A stretch of 64,000 bases of DNA from Pseudomonas sp. PDM18. GTDB lineage: Bacteria > Pseudomonadota > Gammaproteobacteria > Pseudomonadales > Pseudomonadaceae. The notes under the pieces were generated by a model. That model saw only the letters and a list, made by a program, of their open reading frames with translations, ran no database searches and was not told where the DNA came from. The stretch spans positions 682,001-746,000 of the forward strand of contig NZ_JACVBX010000001.1 in assembly GCF_014852585.1 (NCBI RefSeq), given 5' to 3'. Numbering within the stretch: position 1 is the stretch's first letter; every line of letters starts with the position of its first letter. Position numbers and translations under genes: made by a program. This document shows, one piece after another, positions 29,250-38,513 of the stretch.

Positions 29250-29600
29250 TTAGGCCAGTTTTTCCTTGATACGAGCTGCCTTGCCGGACAGTTCGCGGAG
29301 GTAGTACAGCTTGGCCTTGCGCACGTCGCCGCGACGCTTGACGGAGATGCTGTCTACCAGCGGGCTGTAGGTCTGGAAGGTACGCTCAACGCCTACGCCG
29401 TTGGAGATCTTGCGAACGGTGAAAGCACTGTTCAGGCCGCGGTTACGCTTGCCGATGACAACGCCTTCGAAGGCCTGCAGACGCTGACGGTCGCCTTCCT
29501 TCACTTTAACCTGGACGATTACGGTGTCGCCGGGGGCGAACGCCGGAATCTCTTTGCTCATCTGTTCAGCTTCGATCTGCTGAATGATCTTGTTGGTCAT
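29250..29600 (-). CDS. rplS: 50S ribosomal protein L19
   Basis: L19 lies at the interface of the 30S and 50S subunits. The 116-residue protein shows [40 protein letters not shown] and the C-terminal [20 protein letters not shown], all standard. It is the last gene of the rpsP-rimM-trmD-rplS operon. Confidence 0.98.
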   Translation of the reverse strand: MTNKIIQQIEAEQMSKEIPAFAPGDTVIVQVKVKEGDRQRLQAFEGVVIGKRNRGLNSAFTVRKISNGVGVERTFQTYSPLVDSISVKRRGDVRKAKLYYLRELSGKAARIKEKLA

Positions 29601-29643
29601 TTCGTGCTCCTAAGACCTGCGCTCGGCGCGGGCCATCGATACG

Positions 29644-30387
29644 TTAACTATCGTTCCGCTGGCGGATGTATTCCTCCAGCAGCTTTTTCTCTTCTCCAGA
29701 AAGCGAGCGGCAATCCAGAAGATCGGCACGTCGTTCCCAGGTCCTGCCTAAGGACTGCTGCAAACGCCAGCGCCGGATGTGTTCGTGGTTGCCGCTGAGC
29801 AGCACCTCAGGAACACGTTTGTCTGCGTACACCTCAGGTCGGGTGTAGTGCGGACAGTCGAGCAGGCCATCCGTGAAGGAGTCCTCCTCGGCGGAGTCCA
29901 CGTGGCCCAATGCACCGGGCAACAACCGCGTGACCGCGTCAATCAACACCATGGCCGGAAGCTCACCCCCGGACAGGACATAATCGCCAACTGACCATTC
30001 CTCATCGACATGCTCTTCAATGAAGCGCTCGTCGATGCCTTCGTAACGCCCGGCGATCAGGATCAATCGTTCCTCGTTCGCCAGTTCCTTCACGGCCGCT
30101 TGCGTCAGCTTGCGACCCTGCGGCGAGAGGTAGATCACCTTCACCGGTCCGCCTGCGGCTTGCCGGGCATCGCCCAGTGCGCCTTCGAGCGGCTTGATTT
30201 TCATCACCATGCCGGGACCACCGCCGAAAGGCCTGTCGTCCACCGTCTGGTGACGGTCCTCGGTGTTGCTTCGCGGATTGAAGCACTGAAGCTGAATCAG
30301 CTCCTGCTTGACCGCGCGACTCGTGATGCCATAGTCGCTGATGGCGCGAAACATCTCCGGAAAGATGCTGATCACTCCTATCCACAT
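29644..30387 (-). CDS. trmD: tRNA (guanine-37-N1)-methyltransferase TrmD
   Basis: TrmD methylates G37 next to the anticodon with S-adenosylmethionine, preventing frameshifts. The SPOUT trefoil knot residues [27 protein letters not shown] and [15 protein letters not shown] are present. From the ATG at 30387 the protein has 247 residues; the P. aeruginosa protein is about 250. An in-frame GTG at 30408, six bases past the rimM stop, would add seven residues (VDESPQP), so the start is not settled. It lies between rimM and rplS. Confidence 0.95.
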   Translation of the reverse strand: MWIGVISIFPEMFRAISDYGITSRAVKQELIQLQCFNPRSNTEDRHQTVDDRPFGGGPGMVMKIKPLEGALGDARQAAGGPVKVIYLSPQGRKLTQAAVKELANEERLILIAGRYEGIDERFIEEHVDEEWSVGDYVLSGGELPAMVLIDAVTRLLPGALGHVDSAEEDSFTDGLLDCPHYTRPEVYADKRVPEVLLSGNHEHIRRWRLQQSLGRTWERRADLLDCRSLSGEEKKLLEEYIRQRNDS

Positions 30388-30413
30388 CGGCTGAGGGCTC
30401 TCATCCACATGGG

Positions 30414-30950
30414 TTAGAAGTCCGCGTCCCAGTCCACCCGCATCTCGCCGGCTTCCAGGTCCACCGATTGCACGCACTGATCCGTATACGGGAGCAGGCG
30501 TTCACGGTCGTCCAGGCTGCCTGCGCAGGGCTTGACTACCATCACATCGTTGGCGCCGGTCTCCAGCATGTGGTCGAGAATCCCGAACAGTTGCCCGTTC
30601 TGGTCGATCACCTTGAGACCTTCCAACTGGCTCCAGTAGAACTCGCCATCGTCCAGCACCGGCAGCTCGCTGCGCGGAACCAGGATTTCGAATTCAGCGA
30701 AGGTGCGGGCGATCTCGCGATCATCCAGTCCCTTCAGCTTCGCGACCAGGACATTGCCCTGCACGCGACCTTGAACCAGCTCAGCCTGTCGAACCTCGTT
30801 GCCACGCTTGAGCGTCCAGCGGCGATAGTCCAGCAGGTTGTCCAACGGATCGGTAAAGGAATACACCTTCACCTCGCCACGAATACCGTGCACCGATACG
30901 ATCTTGCCGAGAACAACCATCTCCTCGGCGGGAGCAGTATTCGTGTTCAT
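30414..30950 (-). CDS. rimM: 16S rRNA maturation factor RimM
   Basis: RimM binds ribosomal protein S19 and helps mature the 30S head. The 178-residue protein has the N-terminal RimM domain ([20 protein letters not shown]) and the C-terminal PRC-barrel ([19 protein letters not shown]), ending with the usual [20 protein letters not shown] region. It starts five bases after rpsP and is cotranscribed with trmD and rplS. Confidence 0.97.
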   Translation of the reverse strand: MNTNTAPAEEMVVLGKIVSVHGIRGEVKVYSFTDPLDNLLDYRRWTLKRGNEVRQAELVQGRVQGNVLVAKLKGLDDREIARTFAEFEILVPRSELPVLDDGEFYWSQLEGLKVIDQNGQLFGILDHMLETGANDVMVVKPCAGSLDDRERLLPYTDQCVQSVDLEAGEMRVDWDADF

Positions 30951-30955
30951 CGATC

Positions 30956-31204
30956 TCAGGCAGCCTTGGCGGCGTCCTTGATCAGCTGAGCAACACGCTC
31001 AGACGGTTGAGCGCCTTGGCTCAGCCAGTAGTTCAGACGCTCCTGGTTGACCGAGAACTTGACTTCGGCGCCAGTGGCGACAGGGTTGAAGAAGCCGACG
31101 CGCTCGACGAAACGGCCGTCACGAGCGTTGCGGCTGTTGGTCACGGTCAGGTGATAGAACGGGCGCTTCTTGGAGCCGCCACGAGCCAGACGAATGGTTA
31201 CCAT
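30956..31204 (-). CDS. rpsP: 30S ribosomal protein S16
   Basis: The 82-residue S16 starts [20 protein letters not shown] and continues with VGFFNPVA and [15 protein letters not shown], the full conserved family. It leads the rpsP-rimM-trmD-rplS operon. The transcript has a leader of about 65 bases that contains a hairpin followed by a U-rich tract, suggesting control before the first codon. Confidence 0.98.
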   Translation of the reverse strand: MVTIRLARGGSKKRPFYHLTVTNSRNARDGRFVERVGFFNPVATGAEVKFSVNQERLNYWLSQGAQPSERVAQLIKDAAKAA

Positions 31205-31243
31205 GCGTACGTTGTTCCTATGGTTTGCTTGCAAAAAAGAAAT

Positions 31244-31275
31244 GCAGCCCTCGGGCACATAGCCCGAAAGGCCGC
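31244..31275 (-). promoter_or_regulatory. attenuator-like hairpin in the rpsP leader
   Basis: On the minus strand GCGGCC-TTT-CGGGC-TATGT-GCCCG-AG-GGCTGC folds into two stacked helices (six and five pairs, one G-U), then ATTTCTTTTTT follows. That is the form of an intrinsic terminator placed between promoter and first gene. An autoregulatory or growth-linked attenuator is possible. Confidence 0.5.
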
Positions 31276-31277
31276 AT

Positions 31278-31306
31278 ATTCTATGAGCTAAAGCCCCGCG
31301 CCGCAA
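31278..31306 (-). promoter_or_regulatory. sigma-70 promoter of the rpsP operon
   Basis: On the minus strand TTGCGG (31306-31301), a 17-base spacer and TAGAAT (31283-31278) form a near-consensus promoter. Transcription would start close to 31271, directly before the leader hairpin. Confidence 0.7.
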
Positions 31307-31348
31307 GCCGCAGCGCGCTCGGCCCGCCGGGCGGCGAGCCGTCTGGCC

Positions 31349-32722
31349 TCACATCTTGGGCATGCCGCCGGGGAACATGCTCCCCATGCCGCGCATCATC
31401 TTGGCCATGCCGCCCTTGGCGGTGACCTTCTTCATCATCTTCTGCATCTGCTTGTGCTGCTTGATGAGGCGACCAACGTCCTGCACCTGAGTACCCGAAC
31501 CCATGGCGATGCGGCGCTTGCGCGAGCCGCTGATCACTTCCGGATCACGGCGCTCGGCGGGGGTCATGGAGTTGATGATCGCCTCCATCTGCTTGAACTG
31601 CTTCTCCGCCGCGTTCTGCGCGTTGCCCATCTGCGACAGGTTGACGCCGCCGAGCATCGGCAGCTTGTCCATGAGGCTGCCCAGGCCGCCCATGTTCTTC
31701 ATCTGTTGCAGCTGATCGCGGAAGTCTTCCAGGTCGAAGCCCTTGCCCTTCTTGATCTTCTTCGCGAGCTTCTCGGCCTTCTCGCGATCCATGCTCTGCT
31801 CGGCCTGCTCGATCAGGCTGAGCACGTCACCCATGCCGAGGATGCGCGAGGCCACGCGATCGGGGTGGAACGGATCGAGCGCTTCGCTCTTCTCGCCCAT
31901 GCCGAGGAACTTGATCGGCTTGCCGGTGATGGCGCGCACGGACAGCGCGGCACCGCCACGGGCGTCGCCGTCGACCTTGGTCAGCACGACGCCGGTCAGC
32001 GGCAGCGCGTCATTGAAGGCCTTGGCGGTGTTGGCGGCGTCCTGGCCGGTCATGGCGTCGACCACGAACAGGGTCTCCACCGGCTTGATCGCCGCATGGA
32101 CCTGCTTGATCTCATCCATCATGTCGGCGTCGATGTGCAGACGGCCGGCGGTGTCGACGATCACCACATCGATGAACTTCAGCTTGGCTTCGCGGATCGC
32201 GGCTTCGGCGATGGCCACCGGCTTCTGACTGGTGTCGGACGGGAAGAAGGTCACGCTGATATCGCTGGCCAGGGTTTCCAGCTGCTTGATCGCCGCCGGG
32301 CGGTAGACGTCGGCGGACACCACCAGCACGGACTTCTTCTTGCGCTCCTTAAGGAAGCGCGCCAGCTTGCCGGCGGTGGTGGTCTTGCCCGCGCCCTGCA
32401 GGCCGGCCATCAGGATGACCGCCGGCGGAGCGGCGTTGAGGTCCAGGTCCTCGTTGGCCGCGCCCATCAGCTCGACCAGTTCGGCCTGGACGATCTTCAC
32501 GAAGGCCTGACCCGGGGTCAGGCTCTTGGATACCTCGGTGCCGACCGCGCGATCCTTGATCTTGGCGACGAAGTCCTTGACCACCGGCAGGGCCACGTCG
32601 GCCTCCAGCAGGGCCATCCGCACTTCGCGGAGCGTGTCCTTGATGTTGTCCTCGGTCAGCTTGGCCTTGCCGGTGACGTGGCGCAGCGTTTGCGAGAGGC
32701 GATCTGTAAGGTTTTCGAACAT
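31349..32722 (-). CDS. ffh: signal recognition particle protein Ffh
   Basis: Ffh binds 4.5S RNA and signal sequences and delivers membrane proteins to FtsY. The 457-residue protein has the N domain, a GTPase domain with GLQGAGKTTTAGKLA, DTAGR and TKVDGDARGG, and a methionine-rich M domain with the RNA-binding SGSRKRRIAMGSG and final GMGSMFPGGMPKM. It lies upstream of rpsP as in other pseudomonads. The 4.5S RNA gene is not in the window. Confidence 0.98.
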   Translation of the reverse strand: MFENLTDRLSQTLRHVTGKAKLTEDNIKDTLREVRMALLEADVALPVVKDFVAKIKDRAVGTEVSKSLTPGQAFVKIVQAELVELMGAANEDLDLNAAPPAVILMAGLQGAGKTTTAGKLARFLKERKKKSVLVVSADVYRPAAIKQLETLASDISVTFFPSDTSQKPVAIAEAAIREAKLKFIDVVIVDTAGRLHIDADMMDEIKQVHAAIKPVETLFVVDAMTGQDAANTAKAFNDALPLTGVVLTKVDGDARGGAALSVRAITGKPIKFLGMGEKSEALDPFHPDRVASRILGMGDVLSLIEQAEQSMDREKAEKLAKKIKKGKGFDLEDFRDQLQQMKNMGGLGSLMDKLPMLGGVNLSQMGNAQNAAEKQFKQMEAIINSMTPAERRDPEVISGSRKRRIAMGSGTQVQDVGRLIKQHKQMQKMMKKVTAKGGMAKMMRGMGSMFPGGMPKM

Positions 32723-32943
32723 GCGCGATCCTAATCGGGCCCGGTCGGGCCAAGGTTTGGCTTGTCAGCAAGCCGGCGATTATAGCGAAGTGCGGCCAAC
32801 GCCAACACCGCCGATGATCCCGATGTGACAGACCGCTTCGCAGGCCAGAAGCGAACTGTTCTCAGGCGCTTTCTAGGCGCGGGCGATCTGTGCCACACTC
32901 ACGTCCTTTCGGGTCCCCTGTCGAAGGACTGTTCCAAGGACTT

Positions 32944-33744
32944 ATGCAACCTCTGCTGCCCAGCCTGATCGCCGCCGTCCTTTATATCGGCACCACCGTC
33001 TACCAGGGCGCAAGCCTGGCCCGCCGCACCCCGCCGCAGAAACCGCTGCTCCTCCTGCTGGGCCTGCTCGCCCTGCTCTGCCAGGCCTATGCCCTGAGCC
33101 AGGAGCTGCTGACGCCGGCGGGCCTGGCGCTGGACTTCTTCAACGCCGCCAGCCTGATCTCCGCTGCCGTCACGGGCCTGACGCTGCTGGCCTGTCTGCG
33201 CATCCCGGTGCAGAACCTGCTGCTCTTCCTTTATCCGCTCGGCGCGCTGACCACCCTGCTGGCGCTGCTGATGCCCCATGGCACCATCGAACCGATCAAC
33301 GAGCAGCCCGGCATCCTTGCCCACATCCTGCTGTCGATCCTCGCCTACGGGCTGCTGACCATTGCCGTGGTCCAGGCATTGCTGCTGCTGGTCCAGGACC
33401 ATCAGCTCAAGCACAAGCACCCGTCCGGCCTGATCCGCAACTTCCCTCCGCTGCAGACCATGGAAAGCCTGCTGTTCGGCTTCCTCTGGGGCGGCTGGTC
33501 GCTGCTTTCGCTGTCGCTGATCTCCGGCTGGCTGTTCGTCGACAACCTGTTCGCCCAGCACCTGGCGCACAAGACCATCCTTTCCTGCTTCGCCTGGGTG
33601 GTCTTCGGCGTGCTGCTGTGGGGCCGCCACCAGCTCGGCTGGCGCGGCCACAAGGCGATCCGCTGGACCCTCGCGGGTTTCTGCCTGCTGATGCTGGCCT
33701 ACTTCGGCAGCAAGCTGGTCAAGGAATTCATCCTGCACATCTGA
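32944..33744 (+). CDS. CcsA/YpjD-like inner-membrane protein, cytochrome c assembly family
   Basis: A 266-residue protein with eight hydrophobic segments, of the CcsA/YpjD family related to haem-handling cytochrome c maturation proteins. The tryptophan-rich WGGWSLLSLSLISGW replaces the classical WWD motif, and histidines near the membrane (LAHILL, QHLAHKT) could contact haem. The ATG at 32944 has AAGGA a few bases upstream. It is divergent from ffh, next to the CorC-like gene, in the PA3747 order. Whether it really moves haem is not known. Confidence 0.82.
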   Translation: MQPLLPSLIAAVLYIGTTVYQGASLARRTPPQKPLLLLLGLLALLCQAYALSQELLTPAGLALDFFNAASLISAAVTGLTLLACLRIPVQNLLLFLYPLGALTTLLALLMPHGTIEPINEQPGILAHILLSILAYGLLTIAVVQALLLLVQDHQLKHKHPSGLIRNFPPLQTMESLLFGFLWGGWSLLSLSLISGWLFVDNLFAQHLAHKTILSCFAWVVFGVLLWGRHQLGWRGHKAIRWTLAGFCLLMLAYFGSKLVKEFILHI

Positions 33745-33786
33745 AGCAAGCGGCGGCGCCCGAGCGCCGCTGAAGGATAGGCGCGC

Positions 33787-35079
33787 ATGGAAGAGATCCA
33801 CCCCGGCTACCTGATCGGCCTGCTCGTCTTCCTGATCCTCTGCTCGGCGTTCTTCTCCAGCGTCGAGACCGGCATGCTCAGCCTCGACCGCTACCGCCTG
33901 CGCCACCTGTCCAAGCAGGGCAACCGGGGCGCGCGACGCACCAGCTGGCTGCTGCTGCGCACCGATCGCCTGCTGGGCACCATCCTGATCGGCAACAACT
34001 TCGTCAACATCGTCGCCTCGTCCCTGGCGACCCTGCTGGCCCTGCGCCTGTGGGGCGAGGCTGGCGTGGCCATCACCACCGTGGCGCTGACGCTGATCCT
34101 GCTTATATTCGGCGAGATTACCCCCAAGACCTACGCCGCCCTGCGTCCCGAGCGCGTGGCCTTCCCCGCCAGCCTGCCGCTGCTGTGGATGCAGAAGCTG
34201 TTCAGCCCGCTGCTCTGGCTGATGACCGGCATCAGCAACTTCCTGCTGCGCCTGGGCGGTCTGAACCCCACGCAGCGCGGCAGCAAGCCGCTGAGCAACG
34301 ACGAGCTGCGCAGCGTGGTCACCGACTCCAGCGAGAAGCTCACCCACAACCGCCAGGACATGCTGCTGAGCATCCTCGACCTGGAAAAGATCACGGTGAA
34401 CGACCTGATGGTGCCGCGCAACGAAGTCCAGGGCATCGACCTGGACGACGACCTGGAAACCATCATCGGCCAGCTGCGCAATACCACCCATACCCGCCTG
34501 CCGGTGTTCCGCAACGACATCAACCAGGTCGAGGGCGTGGTGCACATGCGCCAGATCGCCCGCCTGCTGACCCACAACCAGCTGACCAAGGAAAGCCTCA
34601 AGGCCGCCTGCCTGGAGCCCTATTTCGTGCCCGAGAGCACGCCGCTGTCGACCCAGCTGATCAATTTCCAGAAGCAGAAGCGGCGCATCGGCATCGTCGT
34701 CGACGAGTATGGCGAGGTGATCGGCATCATCACCCTGGAAGACATCCTCGAAGAGATCGTCGGTGAGTTCAGCAACCAGAACACCCTGCGCAACCCGGAC
34801 ATCCATCCCCAGTCCGACGGCACCTACGTGATCGACGGCTCGGCCAACCTGCGCGACGTGAACCGCGCCCTGGGCTGGCAATTGCCCAGCGACGGCCCCA
34901 AGACCCTCAACGGCCTGGTGACCGAAGCCCTGGAGCAGATTCCCGACTGCGCGGTCTGCCTGAAGATCGGCCGCTACCGCCTGGAGATCCTGCAATCCGG
35001 TGAGAACCGGGTGAAGAGCGTGCGCGCCTGGCTGCCGGGCGCACCACCGAAAGAGCCATACTCCGACGAGCTTGCCTGA
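33787..35079 (+). CDS. CNNM/CorC-family transporter-like protein (DUF21-CBS-CBS-CorC)
   Basis: A 430-residue inner-membrane protein. Four hydrophobic segments form the DUF21/CNNM domain (about 5-180), then two CBS domains (about 205-330, with DLMVPRNEVQGIDLDDDLE and GIVVDEYGEVIGIITLEDIL) and a C-terminal CorC_HlyC domain (345-420). Relatives are Mg2+/Co2+ efflux proteins of the YfjD/CorB type; the old name hemolysin is misleading. ATP or AMP binding to the CBS pair is expected to gate it. It starts 42 bases after the CcsA-like gene. Confidence 0.9.
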   Translation: MEEIHPGYLIGLLVFLILCSAFFSSVETGMLSLDRYRLRHLSKQGNRGARRTSWLLLRTDRLLGTILIGNNFVNIVASSLATLLALRLWGEAGVAITTVALTLILLIFGEITPKTYAALRPERVAFPASLPLLWMQKLFSPLLWLMTGISNFLLRLGGLNPTQRGSKPLSNDELRSVVTDSSEKLTHNRQDMLLSILDLEKITVNDLMVPRNEVQGIDLDDDLETIIGQLRNTTHTRLPVFRNDINQVEGVVHMRQIARLLTHNQLTKESLKAACLEPYFVPESTPLSTQLINFQKQKRRIGIVVDEYGEVIGIITLEDILEEIVGEFSNQNTLRNPDIHPQSDGTYVIDGSANLRDVNRALGWQLPSDGPKTLNGLVTEALEQIPDCAVCLKIGRYRLEILQSGENRVKSVRAWLPGAPPKEPYSDELA

Positions 35080-35102
35080 GCCGCCCCGCCCGCCCCTATA
35101 AT
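35072..35102 (+). promoter_or_regulatory. possible promoter of the MHS transporter gene
   Basis: A perfect TATAAT (35097-35102) stands out in GC-rich sequence just after the CorC-like gene. The best upstream partner is TTGCCT (35072-35077) with a long 19-base spacer. It would give a leader of about 255 bases before the transporter gene; nothing else is recognised in that stretch. Confidence 0.4.
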
Positions 35103-35366
35103 CCGGTCGGCTTACCCAGCCTCCCGCCGGCGCCCGTCGCTACCCGCGACGGTCCTCCGGCCAGTCAATCGCACGCCACGCCGAGCCTCGACCCTGTGTC
35201 GATGCCTTGCCAAGCAGCCGGCCTCGCCCTGACCCGCCGCGAGCCGCGCCCACCCAGCCCTGACACCGGGCCGTGCTGGCTTCTCGCGCCATGGCGATGC
35301 CTTCGAAGAATGCCGGACACGACCGCCAGAGCCGTCGCCGCGCCTGACTGCCAGGGATTTCCCCGT

Positions 35367-36680
35367 ATGACCAGTGCCACCCTCGAAGCCGCACAACCGG
35401 CCGAACAGACCAACTCCATCACCCGCGTCGCGGTGGCCAGCTTCATCGGCACCGCCATCGAGTTCTACGACTTCTACGTTTACGCCACCGCCGCTGCGCT
35501 GGTGATCGGCCCGGTGTTCTTCCCGCAGACCTCCGGCACCGCCCAGGCCCTCAGCGCCTTCATCACCTTCGGCATCGCCTTCCTCGCCCGCCCACTGGGC
35601 TCGGCGCTGTTCGGCCACTTTGGCGATCGCATCGGGCGCAAATCGACCCTGGTGGCCTCGCTGCTGCTGATGGGCATCTCCACCACCCTGATCGGCCTGC
35701 TGCCGGGCTACGACAGCATTGGCGCCTGGGCACCGATCCTGCTCTGCGTACTGCGCTTCGGCCAGGGCCTGGGGCTGGGAGGCGAATGGGGAGGCGCCGC
35801 GCTGCTGGCCACGGAGAACGCGCCCAAGGGCCGCCGCGCCTGGTTCGGCATGTTCCCGCAGATGGGCCCGTCGATCGGTTTCCTCGCCGCCAACGGCCTG
35901 TTCCTCTGCCTGGCCATGCTCCTCAGCGAAGAGCAGTTCCGCGCCTGGGGCTGGCGCATCCCGTTCGTGCTCAGTGCGGTGCTGGTGATCGTCGGCCTGT
36001 ACGTGCGCCTGAAGCTGGTGGAAACCTCGGTGTTCGCCAAGGCCATGGAACGCCACGAGCGCGCCAGCCTGCCGATTGCCGAATTGCTGAGCAAACACTG
36101 GCAGCCGACCCTGCTGGGCGCGCTGGCAATGGTGGTCTGCTACGCCCTCTTCTATATCTCCACGGTGTTCTCGCTGAGCTATGGGGTCAGCACACTGGGC
36201 TACAGCCGCGAGGACTTCCTCGGTCTGCTGTGCATCGCCGTGCTGTTCATGGCGGCTGCAACGCCAGTCTCCGCGTGGCTGAGCGACCGTTTCGGGCGCA
36301 AGCCGGTGCTGATCGTCGGCTGCGTCGCCGCCATTGCCTCGGGCTTCGCCATGGAGCCGCTGCTGAGCCAGGGCTCGTCGGTTGAAGTGGCAGTATTCCT
36401 GTCGCTGGAACTGTTCCTCATGGGCGTGACCTTCGCACCCATGGGCGCATTGCTGCCGGAACTCTTCCCCACCCACGTGCGCTACACCGGCGCTTCGGCG
36501 GCCTACAACCTGGGCGGCATCCTCGGCGCCTCGGTGGCCCCGTACATCGCGCAGAAACTGGTGGGCATGGGTGGCCTGAGCTGGGTGGGCGGCTATGTCT
36601 CAGTGGCAGCGGCGCTCAGCCTGCTGGCTGTGTTGTGCCTGCGCGAAACCCGTGAGTCTGACCTGAACGATATCCGCTGA
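35367..36680 (+). CDS. MHS-family (metabolite:H+ symporter) major facilitator
   Basis: A 437-residue, twelve-helix transporter of the metabolite:H+ symporter family (ShiA/ProP/KgtP-like). Signature motifs are GTAIEFYDFYVYATAAAL in helix 1, GHFGDRIGRKSTL in the loop 2-3 and WLSDRFGRKPVL in the central loop. The opening region MTSATLEAAQPAEQTNSITR is cytoplasmic. ATG at 35367 follows CAGGGA. The substrate, likely a small carboxylate or betaine, cannot be named. PA3749 position. Confidence 0.9.
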   Translation: MTSATLEAAQPAEQTNSITRVAVASFIGTAIEFYDFYVYATAAALVIGPVFFPQTSGTAQALSAFITFGIAFLARPLGSALFGHFGDRIGRKSTLVASLLLMGISTTLIGLLPGYDSIGAWAPILLCVLRFGQGLGLGGEWGGAALLATENAPKGRRAWFGMFPQMGPSIGFLAANGLFLCLAMLLSEEQFRAWGWRIPFVLSAVLVIVGLYVRLKLVETSVFAKAMERHERASLPIAELLSKHWQPTLLGALAMVVCYALFYISTVFSLSYGVSTLGYSREDFLGLLCIAVLFMAAATPVSAWLSDRFGRKPVLIVGCVAAIASGFAMEPLLSQGSSVEVAVFLSLELFLMGVTFAPMGALLPELFPTHVRYTGASAAYNLGGILGASVAPYIAQKLVGMGGLSWVGGYVSVAAALSLLAVLCLRETRESDLNDIR

Positions 36681-36737
36681 AGCCCAAGACTGCGGGGCGA
36701 GCTAGCTCGTCTCCCAAGGTTTACTGCTCGCGATGCG

Positions 36738-37748
36738 TCAAAGCTGGGCGACGTGGCCGCCGCCCTGGTGTTCACGCAGGTAAGGCAGCACCGCGCCCAG
36801 CAGCGGTTCCTTGAAGTCTTCCTGGAAGCGGTGTGCCATGCCGGGAATCAGCTTGAGCACGGAGCCGCGGATGTGTGCCGCCACGTGCACGCCGTGCATA
36901 ACCGGCAGCAGCGGATCGGCGGTACCGTGGACCACCAGGGTCGGCACGTTCAAGCGATTGAGCAGCTCTACCCGGCTCGGTTCGGCGAGGATCGCCAGTA
37001 GCTGCCGTTGCACGCCTTCAGGATTGAAGGCCCGGTCGTAGGAACGCGCCGCCTGCTGCAGCAACTGCTGGCGATCGTCGCGCACTTCCGGGCTGCCGAG
37101 GGCCGCCAGCAGGTCGGCCTGCTGCTCGATGGCCTGTTCGCGGCTGGCCGCTTCACGCCGGGCAAGTAGTCTCAGCAGCGACTCGCTGGGCGCCGGCAGG
37201 CCTTCAGCGCCGGAGCTGGTCATCACCAATGTCAGGCTGATCACCCGGTCGGGCGCCATGTCGGCCACGTGCTGGGCGATCATCCCGCCCATGCTCGCGC
37301 CCAGTACGTGGGCGCGCTCGACATGCAGGGCATCGAGCAGGTGCAACGCGTCGCCGGCCATGTCAGTCAGGGTGTAGGGCGAGGTCACGGGCAGGCCGAG
37401 GCGATAGCGAATGACCTCGTAGGTCAAGTTACCGCTGGGCGTAGGAACGCGCCAAGAAGACAGCCCGACATCGCGGTTGTCATAGCGGATGACTCGGAAG
37501 CCTTGCTGGCAGAGCGCCTCGACCACTTCGTCCGGCCAGTGGATGAGTTGGCCGCCCAGGCCCATGACCAGCAGCAGGGTCGGGTCCTGGGGGCGGCCGA
37601 TGCTCTGGTACGCCAGGCGCACGTCACCCAGGTCGACCAATTCGGTCGGCACTCGCGCATCGCAACGATCAGCGGCAACCGCCCGATCGGCAAATGGAAG
37701 AGAGGACAGGCCGCAGCAAAGTGCGACTGCCAGCAGGAAAGCACGCAT
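36738..37748 (-). CDS. secreted alpha/beta hydrolase
   Basis: A 336-residue alpha/beta-hydrolase with a signal peptide (residues 1-26, [20 protein letters not shown]...). The nucleophile is S152 in GASMGG, the oxyanion region is [12 protein letters not shown], the acid is in HGTADPLLP and the histidine in PGMAHRF. It resembles 3-oxoadipate enol-lactonase-like hydrolases and small-molecule esterases; the export signal points to an envelope or extracellular substrate. The start at 37748 has only a weak ribosome site (GGA). It is divergent from the CopD-like gene. Confidence 0.8.
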   Translation of the reverse strand: MRAFLLAVALCCGLSSLPFADRAVAADRCDARVPTELVDLGDVRLAYQSIGRPQDPTLLLVMGLGGQLIHWPDEVVEALCQQGFRVIRYDNRDVGLSSWRVPTPSGNLTYEVIRYRLGLPVTSPYTLTDMAGDALHLLDALHVERAHVLGASMGGMIAQHVADMAPDRVISLTLVMTSSGAEGLPAPSESLLRLLARREAASREQAIEQQADLLAALGSPEVRDDRQQLLQQAARSYDRAFNPEGVQRQLLAILAEPSRVELLNRLNVPTLVVHGTADPLLPVMHGVHVAAHIRGSVLKLIPGMAHRFQEDFKEPLLGAVLPYLREHQGGGHVAQL

Positions 37749-37942
37749 GAATGAAAATCCGGAACGCAAAACCCCAGTTGAGCGCGATTCTGATGAATTT
37801 CCGTCGCTCGCTCTGCCACAGCTCCGTGACAGTTTGATGAAAGGCGCCGAGCGGTCATCGACGACCCTTCCCATGATCCGGATCAAGGGCGGTCGTCCCT
37901 AGCACTGGCGAAGATAGGAACCCCCCGCTCGGAAGTTTCCTC

Positions 37943-38386
37943 ATGGCCTACCCCATCCTGCTGGTGCTGCACCTGTTCGCGGCGATCATGTTCGTCGGCA
38001 CGGTGTTCTTCGAGGTGCTGATCCTGGAAAGCGTCCACCGCCATGTGCCGGCACGGGCGATAAAACTGGTCGAGGGCGCGCTGGGCCGTCGCCTGCGCCG
38101 GGTGATGCCCTGGGTGATCCTGGCCCTGTTTGGCAGCGGCCTGGGCATGCTGCACCTGCGTTACGCACCACTGCTGGCCGATCCACTGGCATCGCCTTTC
38201 GCCATGCTGCTCAGCCTCAAGCTGCTGCTGGCCGCCAGCGTCCTGGGACATTTCATCTTTGCCATGAACTCTTTCCGCAGCGGGCGTATGACTGGTCAGC
38301 GATCCCGGCGCATCCACTACAGCGTGTTCGCCCATGTGGTGCTGATCGTGCTGCTGGCCAAGGGCATGTTCTACCTGAGCTGGTGA
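37943..38386 (+). CDS. four-helix CopD-like membrane protein
   Basis: A 147-residue inner-membrane protein with four predicted helices and a conserved histidine in the first (LVLHLFAAIMFVGTVFFEVL), resembling the CopD/DUF2269-like group. CopD is associated with copper tolerance, and several small relatives bind haem. It ends in FYLSW. Nothing adjacent handles copper, so the role is open. The upstream base AGGAA-type site near 37916 is distant; the ATG at 37943 is the only in-frame candidate. Confidence 0.65.
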   Translation: MAYPILLVLHLFAAIMFVGTVFFEVLILESVHRHVPARAIKLVEGALGRRLRRVMPWVILALFGSGLGMLHLRYAPLLADPLASPFAMLLSLKLLLAASVLGHFIFAMNSFRSGRMTGQRSRRIHYSVFAHVVLIVLLAKGMFYLSW

Positions 38387-38420
38387 CTCCGGTCCGTAGC
38401 GCGGGACAGTCGAAACCGTG

Positions 38421-38450
38421 TTGGTGAAGTGCCAGCCGCCGCCTTATCAT
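38421..38450 (+). promoter_or_regulatory. possible metR promoter
   Basis: TTGGTG (38421-38426) and TATCAT (38445-38450) are spaced by 18 bases, about 60 bases before metR. No palindromic MetR box (TGAAnnnnnTTCA) is seen nearby. Confidence 0.4.
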
Positions 38451-38513
38451 GAGAGAAGCTCAATTGTTCCATCGTTTAATCAAGATTTCCTCATAGTGAG
38501 GCGAGGCCGCGCC

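Noticed and set aside
32899..34995. 698-codon minus-strand frame opposite the CcsA-like and CorC-like genes
   Set aside because: Antisense shadow of two membrane-protein genes; glutamine-rich without a start signal.
36698..36709. Palindrome CGAGCTAGCTCG after the MHS transporter gene as terminator
   Set aside because: There is no loop and no T tract; too short to claim function.
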